Below, piece after piece: positions 10,392-19,458 of a stretch of 64,000 nt of DNA. This DNA comes from Anastatus disparis. Lineage: Eukaryota > Arthropoda > Insecta > Hymenoptera > Eupelmidae. The translations under genes and the position numbers were made by a program. Under the pieces are notes generated by a model. The model had not been told where the DNA came from and made no database searches. It saw only the letters and a program-made list of their open reading frames with translations. Numbering within the stretch: the first letter of the stretch is position 1; each line of letters begins with the position of its first letter. The DNA lies in the NCBI GenBank assembly GCA_017163975.1, contig JAFFSR010000245.1, positions 511,001 through 575,000 on the forward strand, in the 5' to 3' direction.

Positions 10392-10623
10392 ATTACGGAG
10401 AGACGAAGACGGAGAAACGGAGACAGAGAAACTAAGACGGAAAAATAGACATGGAGAGACGGAGACAGATAGACGGAAACAGAGAAACGGAGACGGAGAC
10501 GGAGTGACGGTAACGGAGAGATGGGGATGGAGAGACAGTGACGGAGAGACGGAGATATGGAGACGGAGAAACGAAGACGGAGAGACGGTGACGCAGAAAC
10601 GATGACGGAGTCGGAGTGACATA
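10392..10623. repeat. CCGTCTC minisatellite, mirror copy
   Basis: Reverse complement of the array at 4815-5046 (here GGAGACGGAGA-type units). Confidence 0.8.
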
Positions 10624-10765
10624 TATTGTGTATGTGTATATGTGTGCATGTTTATGCGTGTATGTGTGCGTATGTGTACGTGTATGTGTGTGTATGTATG
10701 TGACAATAATGCAAAAGATATTCAGATGAGAAAAAAAATCTTGATTCTTCACTTTAATATTATAA

Positions 10766-10836
<71 letters not shown>

Positions 10837-10951
10837 AGTAGTAATGTAATTACTGAGAGACGGAAACGGAGAAACCGCTTAGCAGCCTAGCTGAAAAAAG
10901 TAATTCTAAACTCGTTGGTTGTATAGCAAATATGTATTTCGATGAATATCT

Positions 10952-11164
10952 GAAAATTACATTGATTTCATAACACATACACGTGTTTACTGTGATGCGA
11001 AACATTTCGCTTTTGAATATACCAAAAGTAAAGATTTCTCCAATTGTTATCATAAAGGCAAATTAGAATTGTTAAAGAATCATCCTTACCCAGAACTATT
11101 AGAGCTTTTAGGAACTGAATTTACAGAAGAAAGTATTGATGTTCTACGAAATGTCAGATTGTAA
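10952..11164 (+). pseudogene. Helitron replicase N-terminal fragment (right arm)
   Basis: Plus-strand counterpart of 4271-4483, 70 codons from NYIDFITHTRVYCDAKHF to the TAA at 11162-11164. No start codon or downstream Helitron domains are attached. Confidence 0.45.
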
Positions 11165-11428
11165 ATTAAAATAAAAAAAACTTTTTAATGTACTACGTTT
11201 TTATAATGAACTAAAAAGTATAAAATAATGTGTAATAAAATGAGAAATGAATACTGATTTGAAATAAAAAAACGTGGGGCGCATGTTTATTATTATGTAT
11301 TGTATGCGCCCCACGTTTTTTTTATTTCAAATCAGTATTCATTTCTCATTTTATTACACATTATTTTATACTTTTTAGTTCATTATAAAAACGTAGTACA
11401 TTAAAAAGTTTTTTTTTATTTTTAATAT
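11165..11428. repeat. Short palindromic repeat P, copy 3
   Basis: Same hairpin family (stem tip GTGGGGCGCAT, loop GTTTATTATTATGTATTGTA). Counterpart of copy 1 in the large palindrome. Confidence 0.7.
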
Positions 11429-11642
11429 TATTTTATACTTTTTAGTTCAATTAAAAAACGTGGTAGATTGAAAATTTTTTTTTTATTTAGATATTATCTT
11501 ATACATTTTGGTATTATTATTATTATTATTAATATTATTTATCGTGTTGTCCAACAGTGCATATTATATAGCATATATATTGTTATCAAGGGACTAAAAC
11601 GTGTTTCATCTATTTTTTTTAGAGAACACGTAATCGCATGCT

Positions 11643-11892
11643 ACTTCAAATACTTATACTTTGGTTGATTTAGTGACTTCGAGTAGACATATACGTTCTC
11701 AGATCTTAGTCCATTAGGATGCGTAATCATTGCGAGTAGACTATAAGTTTTACCGCAGTTAGATGGCCCGCAAAATATGGCTCGAATACTATCCGAAAGT
11801 AAGTCTCCATGCCTCTTTGTCTTTTTTTCCTGCTCGACTATCGAGTCAAAATTGACGGTTGGAAGTTTAACCGGATGTTTTTTGCAATTCAT
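11643..11892 (-). pseudogene. A32-like packaging ATPase, N-terminal fragment
   Basis: The minus-strand ATG at 11890-11892 opens about 82 codons with a Walker A motif (FCGPSNCGKT) followed by THPNGLRSENVYVYSKSLNQ, a combination typical of the genome-packaging ATPase of adintovirus/Polinton-type elements in insects. In an active element it pumps DNA into the capsid. The gene is cut after YKYLK by the junction with direct repeat T at 11642, so Walker B and the rest (roughly two thirds of the usual length) are missing. It is divergent from the PLA2-like gene, as is usual in this architecture. Confidence 0.7.
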
Positions 11893-11932
11893 GTTGATGC
11901 TATGAGATCTCGAACAAGAGTGATCAATTAAG

Positions 11933-11970
11933 TATAAATAGAGGCCTTATATACTCTCACAAGCATCAGT
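11933..11970 (+). promoter_or_regulatory. Candidate core promoter (TATA + TCAGT) for the PLA2-like gene
   Basis: TATAAATAG starts at 11933 and the initiator ATCAGT is at 11965-11970, about 35 bases downstream. It lies between the divergent ATPase and the PLA2-like gene. Confidence 0.45.
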
Positions 11971-11999
11971 TTCCACTTGACCTTCATAGAGTAATAATC

Positions 12000-12818
12000 G
12001 TACATTATCAACAGCGACAACGTGGTCAAGGTTTTCTTAATGAAATTATCAATAGTCTTCCATCCAAACTTCATATTCCAGGATATCAGTACTGCGGACC
12101 AGGTTCTAAATTAGTTAAACGACTAGCTCAAGGTGATCCAGGAATCAATCTTCTTGACAAGGCTTGTAAAAAGCACGATATAGCTTATTCGCGTAACCGC
12201 GAAAACATGGAAGCAAGAAACACTGCAGACAAAGTGTTGGCAGATAAAGCTTAGCAGCGAGTGAAATCGAAGGACGCATCAATGAGAGAAAAAGCAGCTG
12301 CTTTTGCTGGTGGCGAAGCAATGAGACTAAAATCTAGATTTGGCATGGGTATGAAAATGAAGAAGGGAGCAGTTATTACATTCAATAATGTAGTGAAAGC
12401 TGCCTCAAAAACGATAATTCGCAGCAAATGTGCTCGTAAAGTTATTTTATCAGCATTGAAGGGTGCACGTAGTGCCGTTAGAGCGGTAGGTGGTAAGAAA
12501 AACGTTAAGATTCCACGCAAACTACCGATTCCAAAGAAAGTTAGAGGATTCTTACCATTCCTCATACCGCTATTTGCTGGTTTAAGTACAGTTGGTGGTA
12601 TTGCAGGCGGTGCTGCTGGTATAGCTAAAGCGGTCAACGATTCTAAATCTGCCGATTCGCTATTGGAGGAGATCAAAAGACATAATAAGAAAATGGAAGA
12701 AATAGCTCTCAGTAAAGATGTTTATTTACAGCTAAGTAAGAGTGGATTTGGGCTTCGTTTTAAATCTTACCATGGTAAAGGTTTGAAAAGAAAAAATCGA
12801 CGAAGTAAGGTTACCTGA
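12000..12818 (+). pseudogene. PLA2-domain minor virion protein (parvovirus-type PLA2 fold), broken
   Basis: The frame opens without an ATG (relatives start just here) and shows the PLA2-like core: PGYQYCGPGSKL as the calcium-loop region and ACKKHDIAYS with the catalytic His-Asp pair. A TAG at 12252-12254 interrupts the frame, which then stays open to TGA at 12816-12818. The second part is basic (RLKSRFGMGMKMKKG) with a Gly/Ala-rich hydrophobic stretch (FLPFLIPLFAGLSTVGGIAG), as expected of a membrane-active virion protein. The domain is known from parvovirus VP1 and from adintovirus-like elements. Here it belongs to the latter context (ATPase and adenain-like protease on either side). Lack of an ATG and the nonsense codon make it inactive. 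The 3' end overlaps the protease frame. Confidence 0.65.
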
Positions 12819-13173
12819 GAGAGCTCCTACTGACGCTGACATCATAAAGTATGCGAGAATTTTTAAAATTCCAAACTTCCGAGGAGTATATATGCGAAAT
12901 GCATTACCAAAGAGTGGTCTTCGCTATCGTGAATAAGCCATCGTTAATCTCGATGACGCAGATCAACCAGAAACTCATTGGTTAGCTTATTGAGGACGAG
13001 AAAATAGCCTAGTCTACTTCGATAGTTTTGGAGATCTTCAGCCTTCTTTAGATTTGATGTTGTACTTGGGTGTTGATAAAATCAAATACAAACCGCAAAG
13101 ATACCAAGACTTCAATAAATTCAAATGTGGTTATCTTTGTCTAAAATTCTCAAGCAGAGCTCTTAGTATATAA
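12787..13173 (+). pseudogene. Adenain-like cysteine protease, broken
   Basis: Frame 1 reading, open from 12787 and overlapping the end of the PLA2-like gene. Recognisable: LPERAPTDADIIKY, then IPNFRGV, ETHWLAY (catalytic His region), YFDSFGDLQPSLDLM (acidic residue region), and KCGYLCLKF (catalytic Cys region). This His/acid/Cys order is that of adenovirus-type maturation proteases in adintoviruses and Polintons, which cut capsid precursors. In-frame TAA at 12934 and TGA at 12991 interrupt it, and it ends with TAA at 13171-13173. No ATG is visible in the frame. Confidence 0.65.
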
Positions 13174-13220
13174 AGACATAGGTGTGCAAATATTAACTTA
13201 TTATAAGTTTAACAGTCATC
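13166..13220 (+). promoter_or_regulatory. TATA-like box before the minor capsid fragment
   Basis: TATATAAAG lies at about 13166-13174, and an initiator-like CAGTCATC is immediately before the ATG at 13221. Spacing is longer than canonical, and a second AT-rich box (TTATAAG) near 13200 is closer. Confidence 0.25.
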
Positions 13221-13366
13221 ATGGAAGAATCTTTGACGTTAAGTCTTTCAGATACGTCATCCGTACTTGAGGCACAATATTTTCCACCTATTGAACGTTC
13301 TCCCGATAAAAATTATGTTCTTGGTTTAGATAATTTCATGATCAATTTAATACCTAATATTGATAG
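13221..13366 (+). pseudogene. Minor capsid (penton-like) gene, N-terminal fragment
   Basis: ATG at 13221 follows the protease, as in related elements. The first 48 codons (LSLSDTSSVLEAQYFPPIE, then YVLGLDNFM and IPNID) match the N-terminus of the minor capsid family whose C-terminal end is at 1-135. At 13367 the coding sequence switches abruptly to direct repeat T, so the frame continues into 28 unrelated codons derived from a TG-rich tract. The remainder of the gene is missing here. Confidence 0.6.
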
Positions 13367-13461
13367 GTGTACGTGTATGTGTGTGTATGTATGTGACAAT
13401 AATGCAAAAGATATTCAGATGAGAAAAAAAAATCTTGATTCTTCACTTTAATATTATAAAA

Positions 13462-13533
<72 letters not shown>

Positions 13534-13648
13534 AGTAGTAATGTAATTACTGAGAGACGGAAACGGAGAAACCGCTTAGCAGCCTAGCTGAAAAAAGTAA
13601 TTCTAAACTCGTTGGTTGTATAGCAAATATGTATTTCGATGAATATCT

Positions 13649-13861
13649 GAAAATTACATTGATTTCATAACACATACACGTGTTTACTGTGATGCGAAAC
13701 ATTTCGCTTTTGAATATACCAAAAGTAAAGATTTCTCCAATTGTTATCATAAAGGCAAATTAGAATTGTTAAAGAATCATCCTTACCCAGAACTATTGGA
13801 GCTTTTAGGAACTGAATTTACAGAAGAAAGTATTGATGTTCTACGAAATGTCAGATTGTAA
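13649..13861 (+). pseudogene. Helitron replicase N-terminal fragment (third copy)
   Basis: Same 70-codon fragment as 10952-11164, within direct repeat T copy 2, ending TAA at 13859-13861. Confidence 0.45.
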
Positions 13862-14127
13862 ATTAAAAATAAAAAAAAACTTTTTAATGTACTACGTTTT
13901 TATAATGAACTAAAAAGTATAAAATAATGTGTAATAAAATGAGAAATGAATACTGATTTGAAATAAAAAAACGTGGGGCGCATGTTTATTATTATGTATT
14001 GTATGCGCCTCTACGTTTTTTTTTATTTCAAATCAGTATTCATTTCTCATTTTATTACACATTATTTTATACTTTTTAGTTCATTATAAAACGTAGTACA
14101 TTAAAAAGTTTTTTTTTATTTTTAATA
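13862..14127. repeat. Short palindromic repeat P, copy 4
   Basis: Fourth hairpin copy; one stem tip carries a small change (GCCTCTACG instead of GCCCCACG). Confidence 0.7.
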
Positions 14128-14340
14128 TTATTTTATACTTTTAGTTCAATTAAAAAACGTGGTAGATTGAAAATTTTTTTTTTATTTAGATATTATCTTA
14201 TACATTTTGGTATTATTATTATTATTATTAATATTATTTATCGTGTTGTCCAACAGTGCATATTATATAGCATATATATTGTTATCAAGGGACTAAAACG
14301 TGTTTCATCTATTTTTTTAGAGAACACGTAATCGCATGCT

Positions 14341-15047
14341 GAGTTTCCCGCCATTTTGACGATAATGACGCTATTAGAAATTCAACCAAAATTTATTGTT
14401 TTATGCATTGATAGACCATAAAATGAATAAAATACAGTCTCAAATTTTATATGTACAATACAAAATGCTGTAATTTATGTCTAATTGCAATATGAGAAGT
14501 TAAAGAATTTTAAAAATTTTCGAAGATGGTTAGACACTAATGTTAAAAGTATATCTATATATAAAATCTTCAAAATTTCAATTTTTCCAATATCTCCGTA
14601 TATAATTGTATTAATATATTTTTCGGTGGGAATATATATTTAATTATATTATCCAACAATGCATGCAAAAATATAATATTAAATATATTAATATATTAAT
14701 ATATTTGATATATTAATATATTAATATATTACTATATTAATATATTACTATATTTGATATATTAATATATTAATATATTAATATATTAATATATCAAAAG
14801 AAGATTTTTAAAATTTTCGAAGATGTTTAGACACTAATGTTAAAAGTGTATCTATATATAAAATCTTCAAATCTTCAATTTTGCCAACATCTCCGTATAT
14901 GATTGAATATATTAATATATTGTTCGGTAGATATATATATTTTTTTTATAATATTGCATTGTCATCCAGTTCCGAGCTATATTTAAAATTTCAAGTTTCT
15001 AGCTCATCAGGAAGTTAGTTTACAATCGGTTGCAAAATTCGTTCCGA

Positions 15048-15090
<43 letters not shown>

Positions 15091-15118
15091 CCAAAGCGAG
15101 TTAATAAAAACGTAGTAA
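14341..15118 (-). repeat. Outer inverted repeat, right copy
   Basis: Reverse complement of 2935-3794, including the ATATTAAT array (about 14680-14800) and the CAGA run (about 15048-15090). It runs directly into the truncated gypsy 5' LTR, with a short repeated AACGTAGTAA motif at the junction (about 15107-15140). Confidence 0.65.
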
Positions 15119-15129
15119 CGTAGTAAAAA

Positions 15130-16583
15130 CGTAGTAATAAAAAATAATAAATAAACAAATACGAGGGACGAATAGCAACAAATTCAGTTGACCTCAATGG
15201 AGAGCAAGGCACGGTGGCTGAGTAAATCAGCAAAGGAAGAAGAAGTACAAGCCGAATAGGATGCTAAAAAAAGATACGAGCAGGCGGCAAGCTTAGAAAA
15301 AGCAATAAGCCTGACAACGATGAACGGCTTTGCAGAAGATTGTGAAGTTAACTTGGGGGAGTATAAAAAGATTCCAGTGAAGCGGTAGGAGAATAAAGCG
15401 CAGTATGAAAATAGATAAGGCCGTCCCTGAAGAAAAATACAGAGTGGAGGGACATAAAAGCCAATTTATGTGGAGCAATTATACGAAGTTAGTGCAAAAT
15501 TAAAAAAAAAAGCTTTTACGGAGTCTTAAAAACAGGAAGCCGAAATGATAACGGCAAAAAGTAATTGCCAATAAACTTCAAGCTGACCTCTTTCTATTAT
15601 GGTTTCTAGAAAAAACCATGCAGAGAGGTCCGACTGGCAACCAATCAGAATAGCTGAAAATCATGCGAATGGGCAAAAAAATATACCGTCGTTAGCAACA
15701 ACGAAGCTTCTGGAATCAAGACTTAGAGAATAGAAAGTGTTGAGCTTGGAGGCGAAGCCCTCTCTTCAGATCAAAATACCAGCGAAGCAACAGCCCTCTC
15801 CCAGATCGGATGGAAATGGGGCCAACCTCTTTTTCCTGACCAAACTCTTGCTGGCCACATCGCTTTCGCCCAGCAGCCGACACGCCACCAGAGCCAGCAG
15901 CAGCCAGCTACCGCCCATCTGTGAGTCATCAGCCGAGGAAACAGGCTAAACTTAGAGAAAGAAGAAGTTTATTTAAATTTTAAGTTCGAGTTCCATAGTC
16001 AACAATCAACTACACCAACCAGAGAACAAGGTGGACGTGTGGGGAAACGGAGATCGACACAAAGAAATAAAACAAGGTAGAGAGTTTTTTAAAATTGCTT
16101 ATTTGTAAATCTCAAGGGGAGAAATCATGTCTCGGAAACGCGTTTCTCCTATTGTTATCCGCGAAGTAAATGTCGAACGCTGTAAATTATGTAAATTTAA
16201 ATTTAAATTGAAAAAAAAATTGTAAGAAAAGAAATGCAAGGAAACTAAAAGAAAAACTTGACATAGGGTAGCGTGCTTCGCCCTGGCGCGAAATAGTAAA
16301 ATAGAAAAGGAGAGATAATGAAATAATGTACAAAGCAGGGCTTCTTGTATGGATTAAAAAAAAAGAGGAAAGAAAAATAAATTACATAATTTTGGCAAAT
16401 TACATAGGTGTTGACTAGTTAATTATACCTAATTATATCCTTGTTGCCTCTTTTTTTTAAGACTTCCAACTCGGAGACGTAGCGCTCGCGCGTTAGTCAA
16501 AAGGAAGTCAATGGATGGCTAAAATTCAGCTATTCATAAAAAAATAATTTAATTATAATTTAGCTTATATACTGAACGTAACA
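15130..16583 (+). repeat. Gypsy 5' LTR, truncated at its left end
   Basis: Matches the 3' LTR from AATAAATAAACAAATACGAGG onward, including a GC-rich patch (about 15737-15950), and ends ACTGAACGTAACA at 16583. About 470 bases present at the start of the 3' LTR are missing here, replaced by the outer inverted repeat. It holds the empty site (TCTCGGAAACGCG, about 16127) for the hAT insertion seen in the 3' LTR. The copies differ by many substitutions and indels, so the insertion is not recent. Confidence 0.75.
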
Positions 16584-17639
16584 TATGTTTAGTTTTATAA
16601 GTTAAAAACTGATGCATCAGCCCATGAAACGAAGAAAAGCGAGAGCAGGGATAAAAAAAATAGAAAATTTCTTTGCCTTTCCTTTCGTGTGAATAATAAT
16701 GAAATTTTTTTTAATAATGTGTAAAGAAAATTTTTTTTTAAGAAAAAGAAAAATGTAAAAATAAGTATATGGGCATAAGTTAAATGAACTTTTTTTTGGG
16801 CTAATAAGTAAAATTTTTGTAATGATGCTAAAGATGAAGATTTTATTTTAGAGAAATACGTTAAATAAATTCTAGTGTCATATTTAAATATTGGTGACTC
16901 GGCACTTGGTAAAGAAAGAAAAGAGAAAGATGAAGTGAAGATTCAATTAAAAATGTTATTTAAGAAGACAAAATTTTTAATAGCGTGTAAAGTACAAATT
17001 TTTGTTGAATAAATAAATTGAATCAATTTTAAAATCATATTAAGATGGTTCTGCAGTAATTTAAATAATTCAAAGAAAATAATAAATTATAAATTAGTAA
17101 AATTATGACATTGTGTGATTAAAATATTTGCAGAGTTTTTAAAGCAGTTTGTTGTGTGAATTATATAGAAACAACTATGGAAATATTCTACTGTAACAGA
17201 GAATTTTTATGAAAAATTTATGTTGGAAATTAATAAAAGGAATGATGATGATTTGACGGACATTTAAAAGTTAATGGATTAATAATTTTGATATTTAAGT
17301 AGAAATTTTTATTTTAACATATATCATTGTGTGAAATATCAAAAGAATAATCTTAAACTATAAAAAGAAAATGAGTGAAATTCTTATTTTAAAAACGCCG
17401 TATGGTTAGATCGTACACTGCAAAATTTTCAAAAACAGCTTAAGTGAAACAAAAAAAAAACGCTGCCAAGTGCTTTGGCGCAATGCTTTCTCATAGAGCG
17501 CATTAAGTTAGAGTAATTTTATTTTATTTTTCTAAATACGATTTAAATATAAATGTCCCTATCCTCTGTATTGAAGGCTGTCTTAATACCTACGAAAACT
17601 ATATGAATTTTACTCTTTCTTACTTTTGCCATTTGCATA
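16584..17639 (+). other. Gypsy leader, first part; no gene seen
   Basis: AT-rich sequence between the 5' LTR and the tandem repeats. It has stop codons in every frame, poly-A tracts and no recognisable motif. Confidence 0.5.
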
Positions 17640-19090
17640 ATGTGATTTTATGATGCTCTAAAATTAAAAATTCGTTTATAAAATTAATTTTCCCAAGCTT
17701 GTCTTCTTAACATTATAACCAATAACTTGCATACAAATTTTGGAACATTTTCATTGAATGGTTTACAAAAATACCAAATAATTGAAAAATAAACATTGTT
17801 TTAAAATTTTCAAAACGCTTTAACGTTACAACTACACTAAGAAAACCAGTTTTCAAAAGTTCATTTTATTTAGGCAATCGTAAATAATTTTTATACATAA
17901 TTTTAAGCTACTTTATCGAGTAGTTTACGTAAAATACCAAAAAATAAGTAAAATTCCATTCAAAATTTACAAAATGCTCTAAAATCAAAACTGCGCTAAG
18001 AAAATAAGTTTTTCCAAGCTTGCTTTAATTAGGCAATAACAAATAATTTGTATGAAAATTTTAGAGCAAATCTATCGAATGGCTTTTGTGTAATAGAAAA
18101 AAAATGAAATATGAACATTTTTTCCAAAATTTTTAAAATGCTCTAAAATTAAAACTGCGCTAAGAAAATCAGTTTTCCAAAGCTTGATTTATTCGAATAA
18201 TAGTGAATAATTTGCATGAAAATTTTTTAGCAAGTTTATCGAGTGATTTTTGTGCAATAGAAAAGAAATTAAAAATAAAAAATTTTTTCAAAATTTTCAA
18301 AATGCTCTAAAATTAAATGTGCGCTAAGAAAATTTAAAAAAATTAGTTTTCAAAAGTTCATTTTATTTTGACAATCATAAATAATTCCCATACATAATTT
18401 GAAGCTTCTCATCGAGTAGTTTACGTAAAATATCAAAAAAATTAGAAAAATTGTATTCAAAATTTTCAAAATGCTCTAAAATTAAAACTGCACTGAGAAA
18501 ATAAGTTTTTCAAAGCTTGTTTTATTTAGGCCATTGCAAATGATTTCCATAAAAATTTTCGAGCAAATCTATCGAATCGTTTTTGAGTAATAGAAAAAAA
18601 ATGAAAAATAGAGATTTTTTCCAAAATTTTCAAAATGCTCTAAAATTAAAACTACGCTAAGAAAATAAGTGTTCCAAAGCTTGTTTTCTTAAGACAATAG
18701 CGAATAACTTGCATACAAATTGAGAAGCAAATCTATCGAATGGTTGTCGTAAAATAAAAAATAAATGAAAAAAAAAATTTTTTTTCAAAATTTTCAAAAT
18801 GCTCTAAAATTAAAAGTGCGCTAAGAAAATCAGTTGGTAAAAATTTTTCTTCTTTTGGCAGTCGCAAATAATGTTCATACAAATTTTCAAGAAAATTCTT
18901 TGAGTAGTTTACGTAAAATATCAAAAAAATGAAAAATCAAAATTTTTTTAAAATTCTTAAAATGGCTCTAAAAAAAAACTGAGCTAAGGAGATCAATTTT
19001 CAATAGCTCCCCCCCCCCCCAGTTGGACAAAAAAATAAATTGCATGCAAAATTTGAAGTTAATCCATCGAGTAGTTCTCGAGATCTTATT
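17640..19090 (+). repeat. About 160-165-bp tandem repeats in the gypsy leader (about nine copies)
   Basis: Each unit contains AAATGCTCTAAAATTAAAA followed by ACTGCGCTAAGAAAATCAGT, a CAAAGCTTG-like block, AATAACTTGCATACAAATTT and an ATCGAATGG-like block. Copies of the CTCTAAAA core occur near 17652, 17810, 17975, 18138, 18303, 18473, 18638, 18803 and 18965. The copies are diverged. The ATTTGCATA/CTTGCATAC block recurs in most units. A role like the insulator repeats in the leader of Drosophila gypsy is only a possibility; the Su(Hw) consensus itself is not matched beyond the TGCATA core. Confidence 0.75.
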
Positions 19091-19103
19091 GGCGTACTGA
19101 AAT

Positions 19104-19107
<4 letters not shown>

Positions 19108-19191
<84 letters not shown>
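19108..19191. repeat. (CA)n microsatellite
   Basis: About 42 uninterrupted CA dinucleotides. The reverse-strand poly-Cys/Val ORF over it is an artefact. Confidence 0.95.
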
Positions 19192-19192
<1 letters not shown>

Positions 19193-19458
19193 TAATTTAA
19201 ATTATGTACATTACATTAACATAAATTTAATTAAATATGAAATGATAGGACAAAAAGAATATTTTGCAAATTTTTTAAAATTTTTATCATTTTTCTTATT
19301 TTAGAGATGTTGTAAACAAGAAAAATAATATTTTCTTTTACTAACTTTTTTCATCGAAGACAAATTTCGAAGCATTGAGTATAGCAATTTTTATTGAAAA
19401 TGAATTTGCTTCTTTTTATTTATGAAAACTGCGCTATAGGAAATTGAAAAACATACGC

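Larger units (their letters stand above)
3795..11642. repeat. Large palindrome (about 3.9-kb arms) centred near 7718
   Basis: Features on the left recur in reverse order and orientation on the right with a constant coordinate sum of about 15436: Helitron fragment 4271-4483 and 10952-11164, SINE 5189-5470 and 9967-10248, transposase exon 2 from 6312 and from 9124. The arms are nearly identical, with a few small indels (for example a 2-base loss in the left transposase near 6860). The centre is the short hairpin repeat at about 7583-7850. The match stops at GCATGCT (11642) on the right and at its complement near 3794 on the left. The right arm then runs directly into viral sequence. Confidence 0.85.
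10674..11642 (+). repeat. Direct repeat T, copy 1 (part of right palindrome arm)
   Basis: This 969-base block is repeated in the same orientation at 13367-14340. Matching starts at GTGTACGTGTATG and ends at CGTAATCGCATGCT. It contains a CA/TG-rich tract, a (TA)n run, the Helitron fragment and P copy 3. Between the two copies lies only the viral block 11643-13366. Confidence 0.85.
13367..14340 (+). repeat. Direct repeat T, copy 2
   Basis: Second copy of the 10674-11642 block, with small differences (for example GCGCCTCTACG in the hairpin stem near 14005). Unlike copy 1, it continues at its right end into the outer inverted repeat. Confidence 0.85.

Noticed and set aside
12000..12818. A densovirus (parvovirus) integration because of the PLA2 domain
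   Set aside because: The neighbours are an A32-like ATPase and an adenain-like protease, and no parvovirus NS1 or capsid is seen; the adintovirus/Polinton explanation covers everything.
15737..15949. ORF conserved in both gypsy LTRs (also 39874-40056)
   Set aside because: Conservation is explained by LTR identity; the 3' copy stops earlier and the sequence is only a GC-rich LTR segment.
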